Positions 42,349 through 51,457 of a stretch of 64,000 bases of DNA are shown here, one piece after another. The first letter of the stretch is position 1, and the number at the start of each line of letters is the position of its first letter. The stretch lies in contig JAKLHY010000043.1 in assembly GCA_022709905.1 (NCBI GenBank), positions 1 to 64,000 of the forward strand. The letters run 5' to 3'. A program made the translations under genes and the position numbers. The notes below the pieces were generated by a model, which did not search any database, was not told the DNA's origin, and saw nothing but the letters and a program-made list of their open reading frames with translations. Origin of the DNA: Verrucomicrobiota bacterium (GTDB taxonomy: Bacteria > Verrucomicrobiota > Verrucomicrobiia > Limisphaerales > UBA1319).

Positions 42349-43530
42349 TCAGTGCAGTTTGAGAATGAGCCAATCCAGCTTGGCGCTGACCCGCACCAAG
42401 ACCTTGCGCAGGATTTGAATGGCGTGGCCGCTATCCGTGAACACCGCGCCCGCGCCATGGGCGCCCGCGGCCAGGAAAATGTCCTTATCCTTTCCATTCG
42501 GCAATAATCGGACCGCCAGGCAGTTTGGAGGCACCGGGGCGACGCCACCGGCAGGATTCATGGTCCCGATCGGCAACTGCCCTTGCGCGGTGGCCCACAT
42601 GATCGAGTCGACTTTGCACTTCACAATCCGGCCGGGATACATCTGGAAGGCCACCTCAGCTTCCTGCCCCGGCTTGATCTTTCGGACTTCGTTCTGGTGA
42701 TAGATGGCGAGAATCCATTGCTCATCCTCGATGAAATTCATGGCGGGCGTCATCGGCAGAGGAACCGCCATGGCGCCGGGCCGCAGGGTGAGCGCGACCA
42801 CCGTGCCGTTGGCTGGAGCGTAGTAGGTCGTCTGGCTGAGCTCCCATCGGGCGTCGGCCAGTTGGGCCTCGGCGCGCGTGATTTGGGCTTTTACGTTCGC
42901 CACCTCATCCTGCTCGCCTTCGGGGGTCTTGGCGGCCAGTTTTTCACGAGCCTGTGCCTCGGCGGCGACCGTGGAAGCGAGTTGACCTTCCAGGTTCTGG
43001 ACATCGGCCTGGGCTTGTTCGTAATCAAACTTGTTGCCGGCGCCGGATTCGGCCAATTCCTTGAACTGCTCGAGGCGCAGCTTCGAGAGTCTCAGCTTCG
43101 ATTCGATGGCCTCTTTCTGACCGGTGGCGCTCTTCAAGGATTCCTGCAAGTTGCGCGCGTTGGCCTCCGCCGTGACCAATTGGACCTTCAGTTGGGCGAT
43201 CTGCGCCTCGTAATTGCTGACAGTAATCTGATAGGGGATCGGATCCACTCTGAACAGGACCTCCCCTTTTTTGATCGGTCGATTGGGCTCGATAGGCACG
43301 TCGGTGACCAGGCCGCGCACGGGCGGATTGATCGGAACCACATAATTGACCACCCGGATATCATGCGAGGAAGGCGCCACAATGTTCAGCAGCAGGATCA
43401 ATATGGTTAATCCAATGATCGGCAGGGTCACGACAATCACCTGACTGACGATATTCCACGGGAGCCACTTGAACTTGAAGAAGATCAGCCAGACAAAGAA
43501 CGAATAGATGCCAAGTAATAGGATTTCCAT
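42349..43530 (-). CDS. HlyD-family membrane fusion protein (YibH-like)
   Basis: The 393-residue product has two N-terminal membrane helices (about 4-22 and 28-50), then a biotinyl-lipoyl-like segment (VRGLVTDVPIEPNRPIKKGEVLFRVDP), a long coiled-coil hairpin (about 105-215) and beta-barrel region with YYAPANGTVVALTLRPGAM. Such adaptors couple an inner-membrane transporter or export complex to an outer-membrane duct. It is 3 bp after the DUF3302 gene and 7 bp before the NodT gene. The DUF3302-YibH pair recalls enterobacterial yibI-yibH. Confidence 0.92.
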   Translation of the reverse strand: MEILLLGIYSFFVWLIFFKFKWLPWNIVSQVIVVTLPIIGLTILILLLNIVAPSSHDIRVVNYVVPINPPVRGLVTDVPIEPNRPIKKGEVLFRVDPIPYQITVSNYEAQIAQLKVQLVTAEANARNLQESLKSATGQKEAIESKLRLSKLRLEQFKELAESGAGNKFDYEQAQADVQNLEGQLASTVAAEAQAREKLAAKTPEGEQDEVANVKAQITRAEAQLADARWELSQTTYYAPANGTVVALTLRPGAMAVPLPMTPAMNFIEDEQWILAIYHQNEVRKIKPGQEAEVAFQMYPGRIVKCKVDSIMWATAQGQLPIGTMNPAGGVAPVPPNCLAVRLLPNGKDKDIFLAAGAHGAGAVFTDSGHAIQILRKVLVRVSAKLDWLILKLH

Positions 43531-43533
43531 AGG

Positions 43534-44070
43534 TCAGGCCTTTCCTCCTTCGGCCGTGGATTTTCCGGTCAGTTTGATCTCGAGTTCAGCCACGCGTTGC
43601 CGCAATCGTTCGAGCTCATCGGCATTGCCCTGCTCCGGTGGGGGATGGGTGGCATCCTCATGGCCGTGCGCCAATTTGTCCGTCCCATAAGCCATGCGGT
43701 AGAAGACCGGTTTGCTGTACGCCCAAAGCCAGGCCAGCGGCCATAGCAGGCCTCCGAAGACCAGCGATAACAAACACAGGCACTGGATGGCTTTGGCCTG
43801 GGGGTGTTGTTTTTTTTCGGCGATTTTCTCCGGCAGAATATGCACCAGCCAGAACACGGCAATGCCGACAACGGGCGCCACAATCAGCACAATCCAGGTC
43901 AGCACATCGGCCAACTTATCCAGAGCCTCGCCTTTAAACATCGAGGCATGGGCGCGCAGGGGGAGGCCCAACAGCAATGCCGCGAGCACTTGAGTGTTGC
44001 GCCTCAGGAGCGACCTCGGTTTCCCGGGGAATAGTCGCGGTGAATGACGCTTTGCGTTTAATCTCATCAT
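43534..44070 (-). CDS. DUF3302 family membrane protein
   Basis: The 178-residue product has a leader (about 1-43, ending PLRAHA) followed by MFKGEALDKLADVLTWIVLIV and two membrane helices with the WPLAWLWAYSKPVFYRMAYGTD segment characteristic of DUF3302, and a short C-terminal coiled coil (LERLRQRVAELEIKL). Function unknown; likely accessory to the YibH-like adaptor. The start at 44070 (Met-Met) gives the full leader; the ORF further up overlaps the DUF1269 gene in another frame and is rejected. Start at an internal Met near 43940 is possible. Confidence 0.8.
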   Translation of the reverse strand: MMRLNAKRHSPRLFPGKPRSLLRRNTQVLAALLLGLPLRAHASMFKGEALDKLADVLTWIVLIVAPVVGIAVFWLVHILPEKIAEKKQHPQAKAIQCLCLLSLVFGGLLWPLAWLWAYSKPVFYRMAYGTDKLAHGHEDATHPPPEQGNADELERLRQRVAELEIKLTGKSTAEGGKA

Positions 44071-44107
44071 GAGTGTGTCAGTTGGTTGGTTGTTGTTCAA
44101 ATCAGTC

Positions 44108-44632
44108 TCAACACTGGTGATGGTCCAGCCATTGGCGAATCTGAGCCTCCCGTTCTGAATCCACGGTCGTATGGAGTATGGTGCAGTTTTTAAGCAGTGG
44201 CCCAATCCGCTTTCCGAGTTCGTCCAGCTGCGCCTTGGTTCCAAGGAGGAACAAGGCGGATGTTCCGGGGCTGAGAGTTGCCCCCAGATCTTCCAGAAAG
44301 CGTTTGTCGATCCCAAGATCCGAAAGCGCGCCAACAATAGCGCCGATTCCCGCGCCGGCGGCGCTGCCGGCCCAGGGTAACGCGAAGATGGCTCCGACAA
44401 TCAATCCCGCCACAGATCCGGCGGAGGCGTAACCCGTTACGGGATTCGCCGAAGGATGCAACTGGACCTTGCCCTCGGCATTGCGGGTGACCACAACGGC
44501 ATCCGTCAGGTCAAACAAGGATTGCCCTTGAAGTTTTTCGAGGGCATCCCGAAGCTCAAACGCCTGCGTGGGATTATGGAACGCGAGCACGTTCAGGTTG
44601 TCGGCGCGTTCGGCATTCGATCGGTTGTTCAT
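44108..44632 (-). CDS. DUF1269 family membrane protein
   Basis: The 174-residue product contains the DUF1269 features: LAFHNPTQAFELRDALEKLQ, DAVVVTRNAEGKVQLHPSANP, a Gly/Ala-rich membrane-associated hairpin (about 70-105), GIDKRFLEDLGATLSPGTSALFLL, and a C-terminal EREAQIRQWL. Function unknown. AAGGACT precedes ATG 44632. It lies between the receiver gene (53 bp) and the DUF3302 gene (37 bp) in the same operon. Confidence 0.87.
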   Translation of the reverse strand: MNNRSNAERADNLNVLAFHNPTQAFELRDALEKLQGQSLFDLTDAVVVTRNAEGKVQLHPSANPVTGYASAGSVAGLIVGAIFALPWAGSAAGAGIGAIVGALSDLGIDKRFLEDLGATLSPGTSALFLLGTKAQLDELGKRIGPLLKNCTILHTTVDSEREAQIRQWLDHHQC

Positions 44633-44685
44633 CGTTGTCAGTCCTTGTATGAATATCGTATTGGGATTTCGTGGCGGTTTGTTGA

Positions 44686-45099
44686 TCAACAAGCGCCGTC
44701 CCGCGGGTGTTCTCCCCAGACCGCCGGGATGGCGGGTCTGGCCGCATTCATTGCGGTCATCAGCGCGGATCGATCGACGGGTTTCTTGAGGCAAGCGGAC
44801 GCGCCGAGCGAGCGCACTCGATCGGCGGTCCCGGGTTCGTCATAAGCCGTGATCACGATGATCGGTATAGGACTCTTGCGGGCATGCAGCATCTCGAGGA
44901 TGTCGAATCCGTTCAATCCCGGCATGTGCAGGTCCAGCAGAACGTAATCGAGTGTCTGCGACTTCAACGCCGACAGGAGATCTTCTCCGCACGCAAATTC
45001 CTCGACGGAAAATCCCTGGCATTTAAGCAATCGACGCAGGGCCTTCCGCATTTCCGGCTCGTCATCGAGCACCGCGACCACTGGTTTTCCCGTTGGCAT
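44686..45099 (-). CDS. Single-domain response regulator
   Basis: The 137-residue product is a lone receiver domain: acidic pair LDDEPE at 11-15, phospho-acceptor D56 in YVLLDLHMPGLNG, switch Thr in IVITAYDEPG and Lys in CLKKPVD. There is no output domain, so it must pass the signal through a phosphotransferase or by protein contact. It is the first gene of the operon with DUF1269, DUF3302, HlyD, NodT and a membrane protein. Its similarity is to FixJ-type receivers. Confidence 0.92.
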   Translation of the reverse strand: MPTGKPVVAVLDDEPEMRKALRRLLKCQGFSVEEFACGEDLLSALKSQTLDYVLLDLHMPGLNGFDILEMLHARKSPIPIIVITAYDEPGTADRVRSLGASACLKKPVDRSALMTAMNAARPAIPAVWGEHPRDGAC

Positions 45100-45343
45100 C
45101 GGAGCGGGAGTCTAGAGGAAACGGGTCGATCGCGGCTACTAGACCTTGGTATAGTGCCCCGGGGGCGAGGGGCGGCGAGAAAAACTGAAATTCTGAAAAC
45201 AGAAAAGCAGCGCAAAGGACAAGGGCGTGGAGCAGGCAAATCCATCGATCGGTAATTTATGGCGATGGGGCAGGGGGGGGTGGTATTATGACTGGCATAC
45301 ATAATGTTTGACGAGCATCAAGCTTGGAGGCAGACTCCAGGCC

Positions 45344-46615
45344 ATGAACATGAAATTCGTCAACCGGGAAGCCGAGTTGCGCGAACTAGACGCAGCGGCG
45401 AAGCACGGCGGGCTGCTGGTGGTGTTCGGCCGGCGGCGCGTGGGCAAGACGCGGCTCATGCGGCAGTGGCTTCAAGCCCACAACGGCCTGTACAGCCAGG
45501 CCATCGAGGCGCAGCGCGACTTGCAGATTCAACAGGTGTTCGCCGACCTCCGCCCGCAACTGGAAACGCAGCTTGTCCCCAAAACCTGGCCAGAGATGCT
45601 CGAAATCCTCTCGCTGCAAAAGCGGCGCTGGGCATTATGCTTGGACGAATTCCCCTACCTCACTGCGGTGGACTCCTCGCTGCCGAGCCAGTTGCAGAAA
45701 TGGCTGGATCATGCGCTGCCGCCCGGCTGCCTGTTGCTGGTGGCGGGTTCGAGCACGAACATGATGCATGATCTCTTCCTCCACCGGGCCGCGCCGCTCT
45801 ATGGGCGCGCCCGCAAGCTCCTGCAGGTTCTCCCGATGGACTACGCCGCGTTTTGCGATGCCTGCGGCCTGCGACGCAGCGACGCGGATTCGTTTGAGAA
45901 ATTTGCCTGTGTCGGCGGCATCCCGAAATATTGGGAATTTGTCGAAGCGGGGCAGGACGCCGTGGCGCTCGCTGAATCGCTCTACTTCGATTACGCGCCT
46001 TACATGGAGCAGGAACCGCAACGCCTCCTGCGCGACGAGGGCGTCATCGGTCTGAATGCCCTGGCTGTGCTGGAAGCTGTGGGACGCGGAGCCGAGCGGC
46101 CCTCGGAAATCGCCAGCCGGCTGGGCACCGCGCAGACCAACCTTTCGCGCCTGCTCCTGCAGTTGATCGACGCCTCCATTTTGACGCGCGAGCTGCCCTT
46201 CGGTGGAAGCGTGCGCACGACCAAGAAAATCCTCTACCGCATCCAGGACCCAACGATGCGTTTCTGGTTTCGGGTCTTTTCCCCGCATCAGAGTCGGTGG
46301 CGCATCTACGCGGCCGCGGAAAAGCGGAAGCTGATTCACGACCATGCCGCGACGGTGTTTGAGGACGTGTGCCGGGCGCGTTTTCCAGGGGCACAGCGGT
46401 ATTGGGAAGGCAACGTCGAATTGGATCTAGTCGCGCCCGACCCGGACGACCCCAAGCGGCTGCTCGTGGCGGAAGTCAAGTGGCGCCGTCTGACGGCGGC
46501 AGAACGGCAGAACGTGCTCCGTCAGCTTGAAAGCAAGTGGGCGCACTGTTCCCTGCGCACGCGCCACCCAAACGTCCACTTCGACGTGCTGGATGCCACA
46601 ATTCTGGGCGTCTGA
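45344..46615 (+). CDS. ATPase of the archaeal-type/DUF234 AAA family
   Basis: The 423-residue product has Walker A GRRRVGKTRL at 29-38, Walker B ALCLDEFPYL, a sensor-like LLLVAGSSTNMM, a winged-helix part (about 240-300, RPSEIASRLGTAQTNLSRLL), and a C-terminal DUF234 nuclease-like segment with VELDLVAPD and LLVAEVKWRR (PD-(D/E)XK-like E-D-ExK). Role unknown; family members are common in archaea and scattered among bacteria. ATG 45344 has GGAGG 13-17 bases upstream; the TTG at 45308 is rejected. It is the only plus-strand gene between 6.2 and 60 kb, without partners. Confidence 0.9.
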   Translation: MNMKFVNREAELRELDAAAKHGGLLVVFGRRRVGKTRLMRQWLQAHNGLYSQAIEAQRDLQIQQVFADLRPQLETQLVPKTWPEMLEILSLQKRRWALCLDEFPYLTAVDSSLPSQLQKWLDHALPPGCLLLVAGSSTNMMHDLFLHRAAPLYGRARKLLQVLPMDYAAFCDACGLRRSDADSFEKFACVGGIPKYWEFVEAGQDAVALAESLYFDYAPYMEQEPQRLLRDEGVIGLNALAVLEAVGRGAERPSEIASRLGTAQTNLSRLLLQLIDASILTRELPFGGSVRTTKKILYRIQDPTMRFWFRVFSPHQSRWRIYAAAEKRKLIHDHAATVFEDVCRARFPGAQRYWEGNVELDLVAPDPDDPKRLLVAEVKWRRLTAAERQNVLRQLESKWAHCSLRTRHPNVHFDVLDATILGV

Positions 46616-46757
46616 TGGCCGAAGGAGGGAGGGGCCTTTTGCCCTGGGCCTGCGTTGCCTCGGCCGTTACAGCCCATTTCAGGGATGTGTCGGCCTCGGC
46701 GCCTTGGCCCAGGCCAAAATTCCTCCTGCCATTCGGAAATTTATTATGGCAACCGGT

Positions 46758-48299
46758 CTATTCGCCGGTTCCCGCATGGATTTCCGTTGGCCGGGGAGAC
46801 GTCTCCCAGCCGCCTCCCAAGGAGCGGTAGAGGGCGACGACACTGAGCAGTTCGTTCAGGCGGGCCTTGGCCAGGTTGATCTCCGCGCTGAAGAGCTCCT
46901 GTTCGTTGTAGAGCACTTCCAGATAACTGGTGACACCGCCTTCGTAGCGCGTATTGGCGAGATCGGCTGAGCTTCGATAGGCTTGCGTGGTTTCTTCCTG
47001 GCGGGCGCGGAATTCGCGGGTCCGCTGATAGTCGATGAGGCTGTCCGACACCTCCCGAAAGGAGTTCTGGACGGTTTTTTGATACTGGGCAATCGCTTCT
47101 TCGAACACCGCCCTGGCCAGGTTCAGGTTTCCCTTCAACGCGCCCCCCGTGAACAACGGCATCGTGACAGCCGGGCCGAACTGCCAAATCCGCGAGCCGC
47201 TTTGGAACAGGTCGGCCAGCGCCACCGACTGGAATCCGTAAAGGCCGGTCAGGGTGACCTTCGGGAAGAAGGCGGCTTTGGCCTGGCCAATGTCGGCGTT
47301 GGCGGCGATGAGCTGTTGTTCGGCGGCTCGGATGTCAGGCCTGCGATCGATCAGATCGGAGGGCAATCCGGGGGGCACCGTGATTTCGAGTTTCTGCTGG
47401 AGGAAACCGTCCCCCCGCTGAACCGGGCCGGGATTCCGGCCCAGGAGAAGGTTGATCTCGTTTTCCTGCTGTTCGATGCGGCGCTGGGTGTCCACGATGG
47501 CGGCTTCGGCGGTGGAGACCAGAACCTGCGCCTGATGGACGTCCTGCATCGAGGCGACGCCCCCTGTCTGGCGAGCCTGAGTGAGCATCAGGGAGTTGGT
47601 TCGCGCGTCATAGGTGCGCTCGGCGATTTCCAGTTCGAAGTCCAGCTCGAGCAGGCTGAGATACGCGACGGCCACCTGGGCTACGAGAGTTTGCCGCACC
47701 GTTTGCTGAGCCGCCTGGGTGACGAGCACTTGCGCGCGGGCGGCTTCGTTTGCCCGCCGAATCCGGCCCCAAAGGTCCAGCTCGTAGGTGGCCATCGTGC
47801 CGTAGACACTCCCGTATTCCTTTTGCGGGTCAATCCCCGCGGGAATGCCGGTGGGGCCATTTTCGGAGGCGCGGGTCGTTATCCAATCGGCGCCGGCGCC
47901 CACCGTGGGCATGAATTGAGAGCGCGTGACTCGAGCCGCCGCTTCGGCCTGCAGGACGCGGGCCGCGGCGATCTGAATATCCCAGCTGTTGGTGAGGGCT
48001 TCGGCAATATAGGATTGGAGTTGCGGATCATCCATGACCTGCCACCAGCCAAGATTCGCCAATGACTCGGCCGCGGAAAGGTCCTTCGTGTCAGACGCGG
48101 CAGATCGGAACCTGGCTGGCATATCCACCGCCGGACGTTGATAATTGGGACCGACCGCGCAGCCGGCCAAGATCGCGATCAGCGCGGCACTGAAAATCCG
48201 GAATCCAACATTGAGAATCGAACCGGGATTTCCATTCCCGCCACCCGATGTCTTGTTGATATGATCCCTTAACATGGGGTTCAGCTTACTGGCTTTCAT
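46758..48299 (-). CDS. RND efflux outer-membrane lipoprotein, NodT family
   Basis: The 513-residue product has a lipoprotein signal (LIAILAGCAVGPNYQRP) and the NodT-type efflux repeats: LANLGWWQVMDDPQLQSYIAEALTNSWDI, TYELDLWGRIRRANEAARAQ, and GLPSDLIDRRPDIRAAEQQLIAANADIGQAKAAFFPKV. ATG 48299 overlaps the RND pump stop (ATGA); the longer frame is noncoding. It is the third component of the tripartite pump operon. Distinct from the channel at 40911-42341, with which it shares family motifs only. Confidence 0.95.
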   Translation of the reverse strand: MKASKLNPMLRDHINKTSGGGNGNPGSILNVGFRIFSAALIAILAGCAVGPNYQRPAVDMPARFRSAASDTKDLSAAESLANLGWWQVMDDPQLQSYIAEALTNSWDIQIAAARVLQAEAAARVTRSQFMPTVGAGADWITTRASENGPTGIPAGIDPQKEYGSVYGTMATYELDLWGRIRRANEAARAQVLVTQAAQQTVRQTLVAQVAVAYLSLLELDFELEIAERTYDARTNSLMLTQARQTGGVASMQDVHQAQVLVSTAEAAIVDTQRRIEQQENEINLLLGRNPGPVQRGDGFLQQKLEITVPPGLPSDLIDRRPDIRAAEQQLIAANADIGQAKAAFFPKVTLTGLYGFQSVALADLFQSGSRIWQFGPAVTMPLFTGGALKGNLNLARAVFEEAIAQYQKTVQNSFREVSDSLIDYQRTREFRARQEETTQAYRSSADLANTRYEGGVTSYLEVLYNEQELFSAEINLAKARLNELLSVVALYRSLGGGWETSPRPTEIHAGTGE

Positions 48300-51200
48300 C
48301 CGTGCACCCCTCCTTTCTTGGCCGACGGAGCCACGGGAGGAACAGGGGAATTTTTCCGGCCTAGCTCGACCAGTCGTTGGACGAACACATAGCAGACCGG
48401 GATGATGAACAGGCCCGCCGCGGTGGCGATGGTCATGCCAAACACAACCCCCGTGCCCATAGTGCTGCGGGCCGCGGCGCCGGAACCTGTCGCCAGCATC
48501 AGCGGCACACAACCGAGAATGAATGCAAACGAGGTCATGAGAATCGGCCGCAATCGCAGCTTCGAGCCCTGAACAGCCGCGTCGAGGATTTCAGTCCCTT
48601 CTTCGCGCTTCATCTTGGCGAACTCGACGATGAGAATAGCGTTCTTGGCGGCCAGGCCGATGAGCATGACCAGACCGATTTGGGCGTAGACGTTGAGGTC
48701 GAAGTGTCTCACCCACATGCCGACCATGGTTCCGAGGATGACGGTGGGCGTGGCGAGCAGCACCGCGAAGGGCAAGCCCCAACTCTCATACTGCGCCGCC
48801 AGCAGCAGGAACACAAACAAGACTGCCATGCCGAAAATGACGGGCGCCTGGCCTTCCGATTTCTTTTCCTGGAGCGTCAGGCCGGACCACTCGTAGCCGA
48901 CTTCGCCGGGCATCGTTTTCATGACTTCCTCGATGGCCTTTATGGCCTGCCCGGAACTGTAGCCCGGCGCGGGTGACCCCGTGATTTCAGCGGCGTTGTA
49001 AAGGTTGAAACGGGTGACGAAGTTGGGGCCGGATATTTTGCTGATTTTGACTAGTGTGCTCAAGGGAACCATTCCGCCCTCGCTATTGCGAACATAGAAC
49101 TGGCCGATGTCGTCCGGCTCGTTGGTGAATTGGGATTCGGCCTGGAGGAAAACTTTATAAACGCGGCCAAAGCGGACGAAGTCGTTTACATAGAGCCCGC
49201 TCAGGTAGGTCTGGAGCGTGGCGAAAACGCTATCCACTGTGACACCGAGCGTGCGGGCTTTTTCGCGGTCCAGTTCCACATTCACCTGCGGTGTTGCGGG
49301 ATTGAAGGTGGTGCTGAGCCGGCCAATCTGGGGGCGCAAGGCGATGTTGGTTTGGAGTTGGCTCACGTAGTGCGCCAGTTGTTGGACGGAGCCCCCGGAG
49401 CGGTCTTGCAGCTGCAGGGTGAAGCCGGACACGTTGCCGTAGCCCGGTAGTGGCGGCGGACCGAAGGCGAAGGCTCTGGCGCCGGGAAGGCCGTAGAATT
49501 TCCGGGTCCAATCGCGGGCGATGGCGCTGGCATGCAGGTCGGGGCTCTGCCGCTCTTCCCACGGATCAAGGCCCACAAACATGAGCGCCGCATTGGGCAC
49601 ATTCAGGGAGTTGAGAATATTCATCCCCGCTATTCCCATGGCGGAACGCACCCCGGGCGTGTTGCGCACGATGCTTTCCACCTGTTTGAGGACGACGTCC
49701 GAGCGCTGGAGGGACGCGCCTTCCGGCAGCTCGATGGCCACGAAAAGGTAGCCCTTGTCCTCATCCGGAATGAAACCGCCCGGCACAGACTTGCTGATGA
49801 ACCAGATGCCGGCCACGACCGCGACCAGCAGTAACATCGAGCGCGTCGCCTTGCGGGCGAGGCCGCCGACGATGCCGCCGTAGGTGGTGCTCAGCCAATC
49901 GAAGAACTTGTTGAACCCCCGGAAGAACACCGCGATGGGACCGCGGCCCGGGGTGGGTTTCTTGAGCATCAGGGCGCACAGGGCGGGGCTGAGGGTGAGC
50001 GCGTTGATGACCGAAAAGACGACCGCCACCGCAATGGTGAGAGCGAACTGGCTGTAAAGCTGGCCCGTCACGCCGCCCATGCTGGCCACCGGCACGAACA
50101 CCGCGCACAGCACCAGCCCGATGGCAACGACCGGGCCGGAGACTTCCTTCATCGCCTGGCGCGTGGCCTCGACCGGGGTCATGCCGTGTTCCAGGTGGTG
50201 TTGCACCGCTTCGACCACCACGATCGCGTCGTCGACCACGATGCCGATGGCCAGAACCAGGCCGAACATTGTCAGCACGTTCACGCTGAAGCCGAGCACC
50301 GGAAACATGATGAAGGCGCCCAGCAACGACACCGGCACGGTGCACATCGGGATGAGGGTGGCCCGGAAGCTTTGCAGGAAGACATACACCACGATCAGCA
50401 CCAGGACGACCGCCTCGAAGAGCGTGTGGACGATCTCCTCCATCGAAGCCTTGATGGGCAGCGTCGAGTCGAGCGTGATGTCATAGGACATATCGGGCGG
50501 AAACTTGCTCTTCGCTTCCTCCAGAATTTTCCTCACAGTAGCGGCCGTCTCAATGGCGTTGGCTCCTGGCGCCAGATAAATGCCAATGGCGCCTGCGGGC
50601 GACTCGTTCAGCCGCGCCTTCAAGTCGTAGGTCTGCGCGCCGAGTTCCACGCGGGCCACATCCTTGATTTTCACCTGGGAGCCATCGGGATTCGAGCGGA
50701 TGATGATTTCCTCAAATTCCTTGGGATCTTTGAGCAGGCCGAGGGCGCGGACATTGAACTGGCTTTGCTGGCCCGGGGGGGCCGGTTCGGCGCCAATGCG
50801 GCCGGCGGGGGATTGGGCATTCTGCTCCTTGATGGCGTTGGAGATGTCCTGGGGCGTGATGCCCAGGGAGGCGAGCTTGTCGGGCCGCAGCCAGACGCGC
50901 ATGGAATAATCCTGGGCGGTGAAGTTTTTCACGTCGCCGACGCCCTTGACGCGCTTGAGGGCGTCCACGAGGTGGAGGTCGCAGTAATTGGCCAGGAACA
51001 CCGCATCGTAAGTGTTGCTGGGTGAACTCAGGCCGATGACCATCAGGATGTCCGGGCTCGAGCGGTTGACCACCACGCCTTCCTTCTTGACCGCCTCGGG
51101 CAACTGGGCCTCGGCCTGGCCCACGCGGTTCTGCGTGTTGACCTGCATGATGTCCACGTCCGTGCCGACGTCGAAGTAGACGTTCAGCGTCATCTTGCCG

Positions 51201-51454
51201 TCGTTGGCGTTGAAGGACTGAATGTAGAGCAACTTGTCCACGCCATTGACCTTGGACTCCAGGGGCGTGGCGACGGACTCCATGACCGCCTCGGCCGCGG
51301 CGCCGCGATAGGTCGTGGTGACCTGAATCATCGTCGGGCTGACGGATGGATATTCCGAGATGGGCAACTTTCCGAGGGTGATCGAGCCCACAATCACCGT
51401 CAGGATGGCAATGACCATCGCAACGATGGGACGGCGAATGAAGAAGTCGGCCAT
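48296..51454 (-). CDS. RND multidrug efflux pump, HAE1 (AcrB/MexB) family
   Basis: The 1052-residue product has 12 membrane helices and two large periplasmic loops. The proton relay is present: GIVVDDAIVVVEAVQHH with the two Asp at about 407-408 and GLAAKNAILIVEFAK with Lys in TM10. N-terminal MADFFIRRPIVAMVIAI and YPSVSPTMIQVTTTYRGA are typical. It expels hydrophobic compounds with the adaptor (51458) and channel (48299). The adaptor stop and pump start are 3 bp apart; the pump stop overlaps the channel start by ATGA. Confidence 0.97.
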   Translation of the reverse strand: MADFFIRRPIVAMVIAILTVIVGSITLGKLPISEYPSVSPTMIQVTTTYRGAAAEAVMESVATPLESKVNGVDKLLYIQSFNANDGKMTLNVYFDVGTDVDIMQVNTQNRVGQAEAQLPEAVKKEGVVVNRSSPDILMVIGLSSPSNTYDAVFLANYCDLHLVDALKRVKGVGDVKNFTAQDYSMRVWLRPDKLASLGITPQDISNAIKEQNAQSPAGRIGAEPAPPGQQSQFNVRALGLLKDPKEFEEIIIRSNPDGSQVKIKDVARVELGAQTYDLKARLNESPAGAIGIYLAPGANAIETAATVRKILEEAKSKFPPDMSYDITLDSTLPIKASMEEIVHTLFEAVVLVLIVVYVFLQSFRATLIPMCTVPVSLLGAFIMFPVLGFSVNVLTMFGLVLAIGIVVDDAIVVVEAVQHHLEHGMTPVEATRQAMKEVSGPVVAIGLVLCAVFVPVASMGGVTGQLYSQFALTIAVAVVFSVINALTLSPALCALMLKKPTPGRGPIAVFFRGFNKFFDWLSTTYGGIVGGLARKATRSMLLLVAVVAGIWFISKSVPGGFIPDEDKGYLFVAIELPEGASLQRSDVVLKQVESIVRNTPGVRSAMGIAGMNILNSLNVPNAALMFVGLDPWEERQSPDLHASAIARDWTRKFYGLPGARAFAFGPPPLPGYGNVSGFTLQLQDRSGGSVQQLAHYVSQLQTNIALRPQIGRLSTTFNPATPQVNVELDREKARTLGVTVDSVFATLQTYLSGLYVNDFVRFGRVYKVFLQAESQFTNEPDDIGQFYVRNSEGGMVPLSTLVKISKISGPNFVTRFNLYNAAEITGSPAPGYSSGQAIKAIEEVMKTMPGEVGYEWSGLTLQEKKSEGQAPVIFGMAVLFVFLLLAAQYESWGLPFAVLLATPTVILGTMVGMWVRHFDLNVYAQIGLVMLIGLAAKNAILIVEFAKMKREEGTEILDAAVQGSKLRLRPILMTSFAFILGCVPLMLATGSGAAARSTMGTGVVFGMTIATAAGLFIIPVCYVFVQRLVELGRKNSPVPPVAPSAKKGGVHG

Positions 51455-51457
51455 ATG

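Noticed and set aside
45308..45343. Upstream TTG start for the DUF234 ATPase
   Set aside because: Adds residues with no family character; the ATG at 45344 has GGAGG upstream.
46643..46713. Inverted CCTGGGCC / GGCCCAGG between convergent genes as bidirectional terminator
   Set aside because: Arms are about 55 bp apart and lack adjacent T runs; chance pairing in high-GC DNA is likely.
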